Notes under the pieces: generated by a model
Told to the model about the DNA's origin: nothing
Database searches by the model: none
The model's input: only the letters and a program-made list of their open reading frames with translations
Part shown: piece by piece, positions 9,601-17,503 of the stretch
How the letters are laid out: each line of letters begins with the position of its first letter
Position numbering within the stretch: the first letter of the stretch is position 1
Source: DATFXF01 sp035258565
GTDB taxonomy: Bacteria; Acidobacteriota; Terriglobia; Acidiferrales; UBA7541
Length of the DNA: 42,856 nt
Direction of reading: 5' to 3'
Assembly (NCBI GenBank): GCA_035258565.1
Contig: DATFXF010000099.1
Coordinates: forward strand, 1 to 42,856
Made by a program: the position numbers and the translations under genes

Positions 9601-9688
9601 TTTTCTGGTCCCAGACGGGCAGGGAGGTCTGACCCTGTCGCGGCTGCCGCACTTCCAGTTCTTCTTCAACCTGGGGGCGATTTTCTGA
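6647..9688 (+). CDS. Omp85 family outer membrane protein (BamA/TamA type)
   Basis: A 1013-residue outer-membrane insertase. A signal peptide (residues of about 1-27, ending GVRAQ) is followed by a Pro-rich linker and several POTRA-type repeats, recognisable from recurring GPR/GPQ beta-turns, VxGN...L segments and YxxxGF/YNEGFPEA motifs. This occupies about residues 45-620. A 16-stranded barrel (surface antigen D15 type) follows and ends in Phe (FNLGAIF), the usual outer-membrane signal. The barrel segment GGGNSLRGF matches the conserved loop 6 RGF motif. At over 1000 residues it is longer than E. coli BamA, probably through extra or larger POTRA domains. The ATG at 6647 and a GTG at 6644 are adjacent; neither has a strong ribosome binding site. 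A SurA-like protein and TamB follow in the same unit. Confidence 0.9.
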   Translation: MQSKLRALFVPALWVAAMCLAAGVRAQVPVPPEPVPPPRPVETQAEGQRIAAVRVVSETGSVLEENPPNLPVQQGQALDSEIVREGLRQLFRTGRYADIRAEATPVAGGVRLDFIVERNFYVNLVQVTGLRPPPGEPLAISSLRLNLGEPFRESLLKEALERLRQTLRDDGLYEAQLEPALTPHPETRQMDITVKVTPGPRARLRAIVMHNQTDYPDQDLLRGSKLKVGRELNSARLDHAAERVRKFLTRKGFLGARVTLRRGDYDPKTRTLPLEVEVTAGPRVRVEVAGAKIPAKDLRKLVPIYQEGAVDEDLLQEGRRAIRDYLEREGFFDARVNYTVAETPGGDPKAKKTANEVITYQIEHGPRRRLVGIAFDGNKYFSNELLRGRLHIQSAAFLSRGRFSQRLLQEDANSIHDLYVANGFRNAAVRSEVTEDYQGKEGDLFVRFRINEGPQTLVADLQLEGNHVLTNDRLLSVVGSTPGQPYSEFSVSSDRDNMLALYYNEGFPEARFTFVAEEETAANSQDGGSPGPVTEAPRMRLIYRIVEGPQVRVARLFLGGYEHTRQGVVAREVQVKPGEPLREGDVVETQRRLYNLGVFSRVSIAPQNPSGTDPEKNVVVLVEEAKRYTLGYGFGFEVQRLGGANSPVSGAFTASPRGIFEITKNNLTGRADALSLKVRASTLQGRALLSYTEPNFLARRALSLQITGFADKTRDVLTFTSRRYEASLQVAQSLTLATSLLYRYFFRRVTVGDLQVSPGQIPLISQPTLVSGFGFSWVRDRRNNPADATRGNFNNADLSIAGKPLGSSTSFVRLSLQNSTYQPIRRRFAFARSIRFGVQSPIGNTLSSEIPLPERFFAGGGNSLRGFGLNQAGPRDPLTGFPVGGQALLVLNQELRFPMRLPFVGSRLGGALFYDAGNVFPSVRRINLRTSPPEPIFDPSMPNRCLLNCTNDLDYLSHTIGFGFRYATPIGPVRLDLGYQLNPARFLVPDGQGGLTLSRLPHFQFFFNLGAIF

Positions 9689-10332
9689 TGCCACGCGCGA
9701 TCCTCATGCTGGCCCTGTCGGTGGCCATGGTGGGAGACCCGCTGACGCTTTCGGCGCAGCTGGTCATCGATCGGATTGTGGCACGGATTGAGGACGATAT
9801 CGTCACCCTGAGCGAGGTGCGCGAGCTCGGCCGGTACCAGCAATTGGTCGAGGGTCGCGCGGAGGGTGACGATCGTTTGCTCGCCGAGCTGATCGACCAG
9901 TGGATCGTTAATTCGGAAGCCACGGCGGCGCGCTTCCCGCGTCCGATCGAGGCCGAGGTCAACCGCGAGCTCGACGGCCTCGAAAAGCGATTTCCCACAC
10001 CGGAGGCCTTCCGCGCGCGCCTCGAAGAGCTCGGGCTGTCCCGGGCGGTGCGTCGCATCCTCGAACGGCAGCTCTATCTAGTGCACTATTTGGACTATAA
10101 GTTTCGCCCGGCGGTACAAGTGGATGCCCAAGCCATTGAGAAATACTACCGCGAGCAGCTCACCCCGCAGCTCTCCGCCGCGGGACGAACCGTGCCGCCT
10201 CTTGAGGACGTGGAGGACCAGATCCGTGAGCTCCTGATCGAGCGCCAGATCGGCGAGCGCACCTCGCGTTGGCTGGACGAAACACGCTCGCGGCTGAAAA
10301 TCGAGCTCGAGACGCAGGCCAAGAGGACATGA
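9688..10332 (+). CDS. SurA N-terminal-domain-like periplasmic chaperone
   Basis: A 214-residue exported protein. The signal peptide (MLALSVAMVGDPLTLSAQ) is followed by VIDRIVARIEDDIVTLSEV, the typical opening of SurA-like chaperones. Helical segments follow (LLAELIDQWIVNSEA, VDAQAIEKYYREQLTP, IRELLIERQIGERTSRWL). There is no parvulin prolyl-isomerase domain, so it corresponds only to the chaperone part of SurA. Its ATG overlaps the stop of the Omp85 gene by one base. Placement between an Omp85 gene and tamB suggests a role in delivering outer-membrane proteins to the barrel assembly machinery; this is inferred from context. Confidence 0.8.
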   Translation: MPRAILMLALSVAMVGDPLTLSAQLVIDRIVARIEDDIVTLSEVRELGRYQQLVEGRAEGDDRLLAELIDQWIVNSEATAARFPRPIEAEVNRELDGLEKRFPTPEAFRARLEELGLSRAVRRILERQLYLVHYLDYKFRPAVQVDAQAIEKYYREQLTPQLSAAGRTVPPLEDVEDQIRELLIERQIGERTSRWLDETRSRLKIELETQAKRT

Positions 10333-10351
10333 TGCGTTCGGGCGAACGCCA

Positions 10352-13300
10352 ATGAAAGACTCCAAGAAAACGGTGCTGAAGCTCTGGCTGCGCCTGGCGG
10401 TACTGGCCGCTCTGGTGGTCATCGCGGCGCTCCTCGTCGTGGTGTGGAGCGGGCTTGCCGATCGCTGGGCCCGCAACGCAGTCATCGGCCAGCTGGTGAG
10501 AATGACCGGCGGCCGCGTCGAACTGGGACACTTTCACTTCCGGCCACTCGCCCTGCGCGCCGAGTTGGCTGACTTGACGATTCATGGCCGCGAGCCCGAA
10601 GGGACGCCGCCCTTCTTCCACGCGGAAAATCTGTTCGTGGACATCCGCATCGACTCTCTCTGGCGCCGAAAGGTCTCCTTGAATGAAGTGCGCCTCGAGC
10701 GGCCCGCGGTGCACGTCCGCATCGAGGCCGACGGCACGACGAATGTGCCCAGCCCGCCCCACCGCCAGGTGTCGCGGCCGTGGAACGAGAGGCTGTTCGA
10801 GCTGGTCATCCGGAGGTTGCGTCTTGACGATGGCACGCTTGAGTTCAACGACGTGCGCGTGCCACTGGTAGCCGAGGGAGGCCAGTTCCGCTTGGCCATG
10901 GATTACTCCGCGCCCGCCGTGGGAAAGGAGTTCTATCTCGGCCAGATGAGCTGGCACGAGATGCTGCTCGTCACGCGGCGCTATCTCCCGTTCTCCTCTG
11001 ATCTCCAGGTGAAGTTCACCCTGACGCGCAACGCTCTCGATGTGGATCAGGTGCGATGGACCTTGCCGCACTCGGAGCTGGACGCCCAGGCCACACTCAT
11101 GAACTTCGCGAAGCCCACTTGGAGCTGGCGCTACCGCGTCCGGCTGAGCCTGGACGATTTTCGCGCCATCTTGCGCAAGCCCAACTCGCCCCGCGGCACC
11201 GTGGAGTTTTCCGGCGAGGGCACCTATACGGCGAAGAAGCTAGATTTGCGCGGGCACTACGCCGCACATGAAATCGCCATGCCCTACCAGTGGTTCCATG
11301 CGCGCGGCATCGAGAGCCGAGGCTCCTATCATGCGGACACACGCGGGGTTGAGGTGCCCGACTTTGAGGCGCGCGTGCTGGGCGGCGTTGTTCAGGGCCG
11401 CGTCGAGGTGGTGTTCCAGGGCCAGCGGTTCCGCACGGAAACTCACGCGCGCGGATTGAGCCTGGCCGCGGTTCTCGCGGCAGTGGATAACCCCAGTCTC
11501 CCCGTGTCCACGCTCCACTGGGCCGGCAGCGTGGATGTGAACTCGGTCAGCACTTGGACGGAAGACTTCAAGCACTTGGATTCGAGCGGGCTCTCACTTT
11601 GGTCCCCGCCCATCGAGTTGGGTCCCGGTGAAATCCCCGTCTCGGCACGCCTCGCCTATCACTACGTGATGGATCGCCGCGCGGTCGAGTTGGCACCCGG
11701 CACAATTTCCACCCCCACAAACGTCTTGAAAGTAGACGGGGTGCTCGCGGCACGCGATTCGGCACTCAACGTCGCGCTCGATGCGCAGCAACTTGAGCCC
11801 TGGAACGACTTCATCAATCGGCTGCGTGGCGCAGCTCCCTGGGGGAATGCGCCGGCCGAACGAATCGCTGGCCGCGCCCAGTGGCAGGGGCGCGTGCTCG
11901 GGCCGATTGATGGCCCCACATTCGTCGGTCATGTCAAGGGCTTCGAGGTGAGCTATGGCCGGCTGCGCTCGGACGAGGTGGAAGGTGACGTCACCTACTC
12001 GCCCGAGGAGTTCCGCTTCGAACGCGCCCGCGCGGCACGTGGCCGTTCTTTGGCGCGGTTCGAGCTCTCCCTTGAACTCGACCGCTGGGGCTTTCCCCCG
12101 GAGAACCAGTGGACTCTCGAAGCGAACCTCGATCGCGCGGCGACCGACGATCTCCAGGGGCTGCTCGGCTGGTCGTACCCCGCGCATGGTTTGCTCACGG
12201 GCCAGTTCCACGGGAGTGGTACCCGCGCCGACCCGCGACTCACTGGTCTATTCGAGCTTGTGGAGGTGGATGCGTGGGGCTACCGCCTGGACCGCTTCCG
12301 CGGCCAGCTCAATCTACGCGGCGACGAAATCCGCATCAGCAATGCTGAGCTGCGCATGCCGGCAGCGCCGGCCGCTCGGGATCATCCGAGCCGCCCGCCA
12401 GGTGTCCTCACCGGCAATTTCCTCTACCGGAGATCGAGTCGGGAGGTCGCTTTCGACCTCACCGGCGCGGCCATTCCACTCGAGGGCATCCAGGGAATCC
12501 AGACGCGCGCGCTGCCGCTGGGCGGCCAGTTGAGCTTTCAGGCGAGCGGCAAGGGGCCGCTCGACACGCTTGCCGTCCAGGGCACGCTGCGGTTGGTGGA
12601 TCTGCGCGTGGGCAACGAGGTGCTGGGCAGCTTCGATGGAAGGCTCAACTCCGACGGCCGCATGCTGCACCTGGAGGTAAGCTCGGCCATGTCCACCGGC
12701 CGCTTACAGGGCCAGCTGGATGTGGCTCTTGCAGGCGATTATCCAATGAAGGGCGACTTGACCATCGAGGCCATCGATCTCGACCCCTTCATCCAGGCCG
12801 GGCTGCATCTGAAAGCGCTCACCGGTCATAGTAGTGTCGACGGGCGCTTTCTCCTGAACGGGGCGCTCCGCCGGCCCCAAACACTTGCCATCCGGGCGGA
12901 CATCTCACGGCTCGTCTTCGACTACCAGTACGTAAAGCTCGAAAACGTGGGCCCGCTGCGCTTCAGCTACCTCCGCGACGAGGTGCGCATCGAACAGGCA
13001 CACCTGCGCGGCGTGGACACGGACCTGAACCTTTCCGGCTGGGCGCGCTTCGCCGGGGACCGGCGGCTGGACCTAACCCTCACCGGCATGTTCAACCTGC
13101 GGCTCGCCGGCGGCTTCGTGCCGCTCCTCGAGGCGCGTGGACCGGCCCAGGTGAATGCTTCGATTCAGGGCACGCTCTCCAAGCCGCGCATAATCGGCAG
13201 GGTCCACGTGGAGAATGCCGCGGCACACTACGACGAATTTCCCGCCGGGTTGAGCCGGGTGGCGGGAGATTTTGTCTTCGATACAAGTCGGCTGCTTTTC

Positions 13301-14350
13301 GAAAACGTCAGCGCGGAGACGGGTGGAGGCCTGCTGACACTCGGTGGCACGCTGACCTACGGCGAAAGGCCGCTGCACTATGACCTCACCCTGCACGCTG
13401 ACCAAGTCCGCATCCGCTATCCGGAAGGCATGAGCTGGATTGCCGGGGGCGCGTTGCGGCTCTCCGGCTCCACCCAGGCGGGCGTGCTCTCTGGGCAGGT
13501 GGTCGTCCAACGGCTGCTGATGGCCCAGGGGGTGGAGTTGGCCGGCATCATCCTCGCCGCCAAGGAGCCCGGCCGCACCCCCAGTACCTCATCTCCCTTC
13601 CTGCGCAACCTTCAGTTTGACATTCAGGCCGTCTCGACCCCCGACGCACGGATCGAATGGACCAGCGCACGGCTGGAAAGCGAAGCGAACGTGCGCGTCC
13701 GCGGGACCTGGGAGCATCCCGTCCTGCTGGGACACGTCCATTTGCTGGGCGGCGAGATGACCTTCCGCGGGAATCGTTACCGTCTGTCGCGAGGCGATAT
13801 CAATTTCTCGAACCCCTTCCGGCTCGATCCGGTGTTGAACGTCGAGGCCGTGACCACGATTCGCCAGTACGAGGTCACGCTGGATTTCACTGGGCCGGCC
13901 AGCCGCTTAACGCTCGCCTACCGCTCCGACCCGCCGCTGCCCTCGAGCGACGTCATCGCGCTGCTGGCGCTGGGCCAAACGAGCGAGCAGAGCGGGTTGC
14001 GGGGGCCCACCGCCGTGCGGACGCCAGAATTGGGTGCCACCACGCTGCTCTCGGAAGCCATCTCCAGCCAGCTCGGCGGCCGCCTCGAGCGCCTATTCGG
14101 CATCAGCCGCTTCCGCGTGGATCCCTTTCTGGCGGGCACGGCCACGGCACAAAACGCGCCAGCGCGCGTCACCATCGAGCAACAGGTGGCGCGCGATCTG
14201 GTGATCACCTACATCACCAACGTCACGTCAACCCAGCAGCAAGTGATCCAGGTGGAATACAACCTGAGTCGGAGACTTTCGATCGTTGCCCTGCGTGAAC
14301 AGAACGGCACGTTCGGCCTCGACATCGTGTTCAAGAGGCGGTTCAAGTGA
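10352..14350 (+). CDS. tamB: Translocation and assembly module protein TamB
   Basis: A 1332-residue AsmA/TamB-like protein that should span the periplasm from an N-terminal inner-membrane anchor (LRLAVLAALVVIAALLVVVW, residues of about 15-35). The long middle consists of repeated beta-strand segments typical of TamB and the VPS13-like lipid-channel superfamily. The C-terminal DUF490 region is recognisable: GHVHLLGGEMTFRGNRYRL, INFSNPFRLDPVLNVEA, VIALLALGQTSEQ and the terminal VEYNLSRRLSIVALREQNG. The length is typical of tamB. It follows the SurA-like gene by about 20 bp, forming an outer-membrane biogenesis unit with the Omp85 gene. Members of the family take part in phospholipid transport or in TamA-dependent protein assembly. 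Confidence 0.93.
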   Translation: MKDSKKTVLKLWLRLAVLAALVVIAALLVVVWSGLADRWARNAVIGQLVRMTGGRVELGHFHFRPLALRAELADLTIHGREPEGTPPFFHAENLFVDIRIDSLWRRKVSLNEVRLERPAVHVRIEADGTTNVPSPPHRQVSRPWNERLFELVIRRLRLDDGTLEFNDVRVPLVAEGGQFRLAMDYSAPAVGKEFYLGQMSWHEMLLVTRRYLPFSSDLQVKFTLTRNALDVDQVRWTLPHSELDAQATLMNFAKPTWSWRYRVRLSLDDFRAILRKPNSPRGTVEFSGEGTYTAKKLDLRGHYAAHEIAMPYQWFHARGIESRGSYHADTRGVEVPDFEARVLGGVVQGRVEVVFQGQRFRTETHARGLSLAAVLAAVDNPSLPVSTLHWAGSVDVNSVSTWTEDFKHLDSSGLSLWSPPIELGPGEIPVSARLAYHYVMDRRAVELAPGTISTPTNVLKVDGVLAARDSALNVALDAQQLEPWNDFINRLRGAAPWGNAPAERIAGRAQWQGRVLGPIDGPTFVGHVKGFEVSYGRLRSDEVEGDVTYSPEEFRFERARAARGRSLARFELSLELDRWGFPPENQWTLEANLDRAATDDLQGLLGWSYPAHGLLTGQFHGSGTRADPRLTGLFELVEVDAWGYRLDRFRGQLNLRGDEIRISNAELRMPAAPAARDHPSRPPGVLTGNFLYRRSSREVAFDLTGAAIPLEGIQGIQTRALPLGGQLSFQASGKGPLDTLAVQGTLRLVDLRVGNEVLGSFDGRLNSDGRMLHLEVSSAMSTGRLQGQLDVALAGDYPMKGDLTIEAIDLDPFIQAGLHLKALTGHSSVDGRFLLNGALRRPQTLAIRADISRLVFDYQYVKLENVGPLRFSYLRDEVRIEQAHLRGVDTDLNLSGWARFAGDRRLDLTLTGMFNLRLAGGFVPLLEARGPAQVNASIQGTLSKPRIIGRVHVENAAAHYDEFPAGLSRVAGDFVFDTSRLLFENVSAETGGGLLTLGGTLTYGERPLHYDLTLHADQVRIRYPEGMSWIAGGALRLSGSTQAGVLSGQVVVQRLLMAQGVELAGIILAAKEPGRTPSTSSPFLRNLQFDIQAVSTPDARIEWTSARLESEANVRVRGTWEHPVLLGHVHLLGGEMTFRGNRYRLSRGDINFSNPFRLDPVLNVEAVTTIRQYEVTLDFTGPASRLTLAYRSDPPLPSSDVIALLALGQTSEQSGLRGPTAVRTPELGATTLLSEAISSQLGGRLERLFGISRFRVDPFLAGTATAQNAPARVTIEQQVARDLVITYITNVTSTQQQVIQVEYNLSRRLSIVALREQNGTFGLDIVFKRRFK

Positions 14351-14619
14351 GCCCCCGATCCTTCGTGCGCCCCCGAGTTCGATTGGCGAGGGAGGGACTG
14401 GTGACCCGTACGGTTGCCCGTAACGATCGGCGCACGCAGGTTGTTCGTCTGACATCGGCAGGGAGACGCTTCTTCAACCGCATGGTCCCGGAACACCGGG
14501 CCTGGGGGGAGCAGATCTTTGCTGCGCTCAAGCACCATGAACACACCCAGCTCTATGCACTGCTCGGCAGGCTAAAGGAAGCTGTAGAGCGCACCTCTCG
14601 GGAGGAGGAGGAACGATGA
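14347..14619 (+). pseudogene. MarR-family regulator remnant, N terminus missing
   Basis: The frame encodes AREGLVTRTVARNDRRTQVV then RLTSAGRRFF, the wing and dimerisation half of a MarR-type winged-helix regulator, followed by a C-terminal helix (LYALLGRLKEAVERT). Only 90 codons are open, and the N-terminal helices and most of the helix-turn-helix of a normal protein (about 140 residues) are absent. The frame opens with a GTG overlapping the tamB stop codon, so the missing part is replaced by tamB sequence. I read it as a deletion remnant. A short translated product cannot be excluded. Confidence 0.65.
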
Positions 14620-14789
14620 GCACCCCTGCGGAAGGAGCCGAAATACATCCGCAGCATCTTCTGTGGCACGTAGAACGTCGGGTTGGCTATGCTACCTTTT
14701 GTGGGTGGGTGCTGCTGCGGACCGCGCCGGCCGCCTCGGGGGCGTCGCGGGAGTGCATCGCGAGAGGAAGACGATGGACGACCTGTTGA
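14616..14789 (+). CDS. Short reading frame after the MarR remnant, possibly truncated
   Basis: An ATG at 14616 overlaps the stop of the MarR remnant (ATGA) and has a strong GGAGGAGGA ribosome binding site. It opens 57 codons starting MSTPAEGAEIHPQHLL and containing a short hydrophobic stretch (ATFCGWVLLRTAPAA). It runs 16 bases into the next gene. The good start with a quickly degrading sequence suggests the head of a gene once cotranscribed with the marR gene and now truncated. No family is recognised. Confidence 0.3.
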   Translation: MSTPAEGAEIHPQHLLWHVERRVGYATFCGWVLLRTAPAASGASRECIARGRRWTTC

Positions 14790-15958
14790 AATGGCGCGAA
14801 GAGTTTCCGATTCTCTCCCGCACCACCTACATGATCAGCAACTCGCTCGGCGCCATGCCGCGCGGCGTTTATGACCGCATGCGCGATTACGCCGACGCCT
14901 GGGCCACGCGCGGCGTGCGCGCCTGGGAAGAGGGCTGGTGGGAAATGGCCGTCCGCGTCGGTGACCGCATCGGGGCGCTCCTCGGAGCGGCGCCGGGCGA
15001 CATCTCGTTGCACCAGAACGTCACGCTGACGCAGGCGGTGATCGCCTCCTGCTTCGATTTCCGCGGCCCGCGCAACAAGGTGGTCATGGTGGATATGGAA
15101 TTCCCCTCCATCCTTTACTTTTATCAAGAGCAGCGGAGCCGCGGCGCGCGGGTCGAGACCATCCGAAGCGAAGACGGCATTTCCATCCCACTCGAAAAGC
15201 TGCTGGCGGCGATTGACGACCAGACGCTGCTCGTGCCCATTTCCTACGTTCTATTCCGCAGCTCGTCAATCCTAGACGCGCGCGCTATTATCGAACGCGC
15301 GCATGCGGTCGGCGCCCATGTGGTTCTCGACCTTTTTCAGGCCGCCGGCACGGTGCCGATCGACCTGCGCGCGCTGGGCGCTGATTTTGCCGTGGGCGGC
15401 GTGCTGAAATGGCTCTGCGGCGGCCCGGGGGTGGGCTTTCTCTACGTGCGGCCGGACTTGGTCAAGCAATTTCGGCCCACGCTCACCGGCTGGCTCGCGC
15501 ACAAGCGGCCGTTTGAATTCGAGGTGGGCCCGATTGACCGCCGCGAAGATGCCTTTCGCTTCCTGAACGGCACGCCGCATATTCCGGCGCTGTATGCGTG
15601 CCAGCCGGGCCTGGAGATCATTTCGCAGATTGGCGTGGAGCGCATCCGCGAAAAATCCATGCGGCAGACAAAGCGCCTGATCGAAGGTGCACGCGAGCGC
15701 GGCTGGCGCGTGCGCACGCCATTGGACCCCGCCAGGCGCGCTGGCACGGTTTCGGTAGACTGCCCGCACGCGCGCGAGGTCACGCGCGAGTTGCTGGCGC
15801 GCGATGTGCTGGTGGACTTCCGTCCCCAGGCCGGCATCCGGCTCTCCCCGCACTTCTACAACCGTGACGAGGAGATTGACGAGGCCCTCGAGCAGATCCG
15901 AGAGATTCTTGAGACGCGAGCCTGGGAGCGGCCCGCCGCGGCGGGCCGCTCCGCGTAA
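14774..15958 (+). CDS. Class V aminotransferase, kynureninase-like
   Basis: A 394-residue cytoplasmic PLP enzyme. The start at 14774 follows GAGAGGAAG. PLP-binding signatures are the Asp region HVVLDLFQAAGTVPIDL and the Schiff-base lysine in GVLKWLCGGPGVGFLYV. The latter, together with GWLAHKRPFEFE and DAFRFLNGTPHIPALYA, resembles kynureninase and its relatives more than cysteine desulfurases, which have a catalytic cysteine loop not seen here. The likely reaction is cleavage or transamination of an amino acid; the substrate is not decided. No tryptophan-degradation genes are nearby. The last codons lie inside a perfect inverted repeat (15925-15952). Confidence 0.8.
   Translation: MDDLLKWREEFPILSRTTYMISNSLGAMPRGVYDRMRDYADAWATRGVRAWEEGWWEMAVRVGDRIGALLGAAPGDISLHQNVTLTQAVIASCFDFRGPRNKVVMVDMEFPSILYFYQEQRSRGARVETIRSEDGISIPLEKLLAAIDDQTLLVPISYVLFRSSSILDARAIIERAHAVGAHVVLDLFQAAGTVPIDLRALGADFAVGGVLKWLCGGPGVGFLYVRPDLVKQFRPTLTGWLAHKRPFEFEVGPIDRREDAFRFLNGTPHIPALYACQPGLEIISQIGVERIREKSMRQTKRLIEGARERGWRVRTPLDPARRAGTVSVDCPHAREVTRELLARDVLVDFRPQAGIRLSPHFYNRDEEIDEALEQIREILETRAWERPAAAGRSA
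15925..15952. other. Perfect 13-bp inverted repeat at the end of the aminotransferase gene
   Basis: GGAGCGGCCCGCC at 15925-15937 is followed by GC and the exact complement at 15940-15952. The RNA would form a very stable GC hairpin just before the TAA at 15956-15958. No T-run follows, so it is not a classical intrinsic terminator; it could stall transcription or protect mRNA ends. Confidence 0.7.
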
Positions 15959-15982
15959 GTTGCCGAGCGCGTGATCCTCCGA

Positions 15983-16705
15983 ATGAGCGCAAGCAATCAG
16001 GACGCTCCGGACGAGTCGCCCAAGCCGGGCCAAGGGACCCCAGAAAAGACGAAGGAGTTGGCCGGGTTCCGCCGGGCGATGGTCGAGGAGCAAATCCGCG
16101 GGCGCGGGGTCGGTTCGCTGCGCGTGCTGGAGGCGCTGCTGACCGTGCCGCGCCATAAGTTTGTGCCCGAGGAGTTCATCGGCGCAGCGTACGCAGATCA
16201 GCCCGTGCCGATCGGGGAGGGACAAACCATCTCGCAACCCTATATGGTGGCGGTGATGACCGAGGCGCTTGAGCTCACCGGAACCGAGCGCGTGCTCGAG
16301 GTGGGCACTGGCTCGGGCTACCAGGCTGCGGTGCTCTCGCTTCTCGCTCGCGAGATCTATAGCGTGGAGAGTCACCCCTCACTTGCAGTGGCGGCGCGAC
16401 GGCGCCTGGCGCTCTTGGGCTCGAGGAACGTCCACGTGCATGCCGGAGATGGCACCCTCGGTCTGCCGGAGCTCGCTCCTTTTGATGCCATTGTCGTCAC
16501 CGCCGCAGCACCGAGGATTCCCCCGCCGCTGCTCGAGCAACTCGCCGAGGGTGGCCGCATGGTCATCCCCGTAGGCCAGTCCGAGAATCAGGAGCTGCTG
16601 CAGGTACGCAAGGTCCGAGGGGAAACGACTTCGCGCGTGCTGCATTATTGCCGGTTCGTGCCGCTCGTGGGCCGCCACGGCTGGCGGCACCAGCTCCACG
16701 GATGA
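15983..16705 (+). CDS. pcm: Protein-L-isoaspartate O-methyltransferase
   Basis: This enzyme transfers a methyl group from S-adenosylmethionine to L-isoaspartyl residues in damaged proteins, starting their repair. The 240-residue protein carries the family motifs VPRHKFVPEEF, IGEGQTISQPYMVAVMTEAL, the SAM-binding VLEVGTGSGYQAAVLS, the acidic end of strand two (IYSVESHPSLA), GDGTLGLPE and the C-terminal GGRMVIPVG. The first 35 residues are polar and probably disordered. The ATG at 15983 is preferred over the GTG at 15971 on sequence grounds, with no clear ribosome binding site for either. Its stop overlaps the start of the downstream glycosyltransferase (ATGA). Confidence 0.92.
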   Translation: MSASNQDAPDESPKPGQGTPEKTKELAGFRRAMVEEQIRGRGVGSLRVLEALLTVPRHKFVPEEFIGAAYADQPVPIGEGQTISQPYMVAVMTEALELTGTERVLEVGTGSGYQAAVLSLLAREIYSVESHPSLAVAARRRLALLGSRNVHVHAGDGTLGLPELAPFDAIVVTAAAPRIPPPLLEQLAEGGRMVIPVGQSENQELLQVRKVRGETTSRVLHYCRFVPLVGRHGWRHQLHG

Positions 16706-17448
16706 ACGGGTCGGCGCCAGAACTTTCGATCATCATCCCCGCCTATAACGAGGAGGGGCGGCTGCCAGAGACGCTCCGGCGCATCCGCAACTTTTTGGAG
16801 ACGCGCCGGGTGAGGGCCGAGGTGATCGTCGTAGACGACGGTTCGCGCGACGCCACCGCGGCCCTGGTTGCGGGGTGGCGTGCAGAGTGGCCCGCCCTGC
16901 AGCTGCTCTCGAACGGCCGCAACCGCGGCAAGGGCTACAGCGTGCGCCACGGGATGCTCGAAGCACGTGGGCGGCTTGTGCTGTTCACCGACGCTGACCT
17001 CTCGGCACCCATTGAAGAAGCAGACAAGCTGCTTCGGGCGCTCGGCGGCTACGACATGGCCATCGGCTCCCGCGCTCTCGACCGCGGCCTCATCGAGGTC
17101 CACCAATCGCCGCTGCGCGAGTTTGCCGGCATTCTCTTCAATCAATTGGTTCGCCTCGTCACCGGCCTTCGTTTCTCTGATACCCAGTGTGGCTTCAAAG
17201 CCTTTGTGCGTGCGCGTGCCAAAATTGTCTTCGAGCAGCAGCGCATTGAACGGTTCGGCTTCGATCCCGAAATTCTGTTCCTCGCCAAGCTCCACGGGTT
17301 GCGCGCGGTTGAGGTGCCGGTGCGGTGGGCACACGACCCCGCGACCAAGATCCACGTCCTACGCGACGGCCTGCGGATGTTTGCCGAGGTGCTCCTGATC
17401 CGCTGGTACTGGCTGCTGGGCCGCTACCCGCAAGCCCCGAGCGCGTAG
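16702..17448 (+). CDS. Family 2 glycosyltransferase, dolichyl-phosphate glucosyltransferase-like
   Basis: A 248-residue GT-A-fold enzyme that should transfer a sugar from a nucleotide donor to a polyprenyl phosphate or a related acceptor at the inner membrane. Visible motifs are LSIIIPAYNEEGRLPETL, VIVVDDGSRDAT, GKGYSVRHGM, the metal-binding DAD in LFTDADLSAP, and DTQCGFKAF near residue 170. The latter, with GFDPEILFLAK, is typical of dolichyl-phosphate beta-glucosyltransferase-like enzymes. No C-terminal multi-helix domain is present. It is translationally coupled to pcm. No cell-wall gene cluster adjoins, so the product glycan is unknown. Confidence 0.85.
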   Translation: MNGSAPELSIIIPAYNEEGRLPETLRRIRNFLETRRVRAEVIVVDDGSRDATAALVAGWRAEWPALQLLSNGRNRGKGYSVRHGMLEARGRLVLFTDADLSAPIEEADKLLRALGGYDMAIGSRALDRGLIEVHQSPLREFAGILFNQLVRLVTGLRFSDTQCGFKAFVRARAKIVFEQQRIERFGFDPEILFLAKLHGLRAVEVPVRWAHDPATKIHVLRDGLRMFAEVLLIRWYWLLGRYPQAPSA

Positions 17449-17459
17449 GTCTCTATCAC

Positions 17460-17503
17460 ACAAAGTACTTGACAAAAATGCAGCCTCGCCTATCCTGGGC
17501 CTG
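17460..17503 (+). promoter_or_regulatory. Sigma-70-type promoter with an overlapping palindrome; near-leaderless start
   Basis: TTGACA at 17469-17474 and TATCCT at 17491-17496 are 16 bp apart. The expected transcription start is near 17503, and the ATG of the next gene is at 17504, so the transcript would have almost no leader. The palindrome AAGTACTT (17463-17470, within ACAAAGTACTTG) overlaps the -35 box and could be an operator. Confidence 0.6.
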
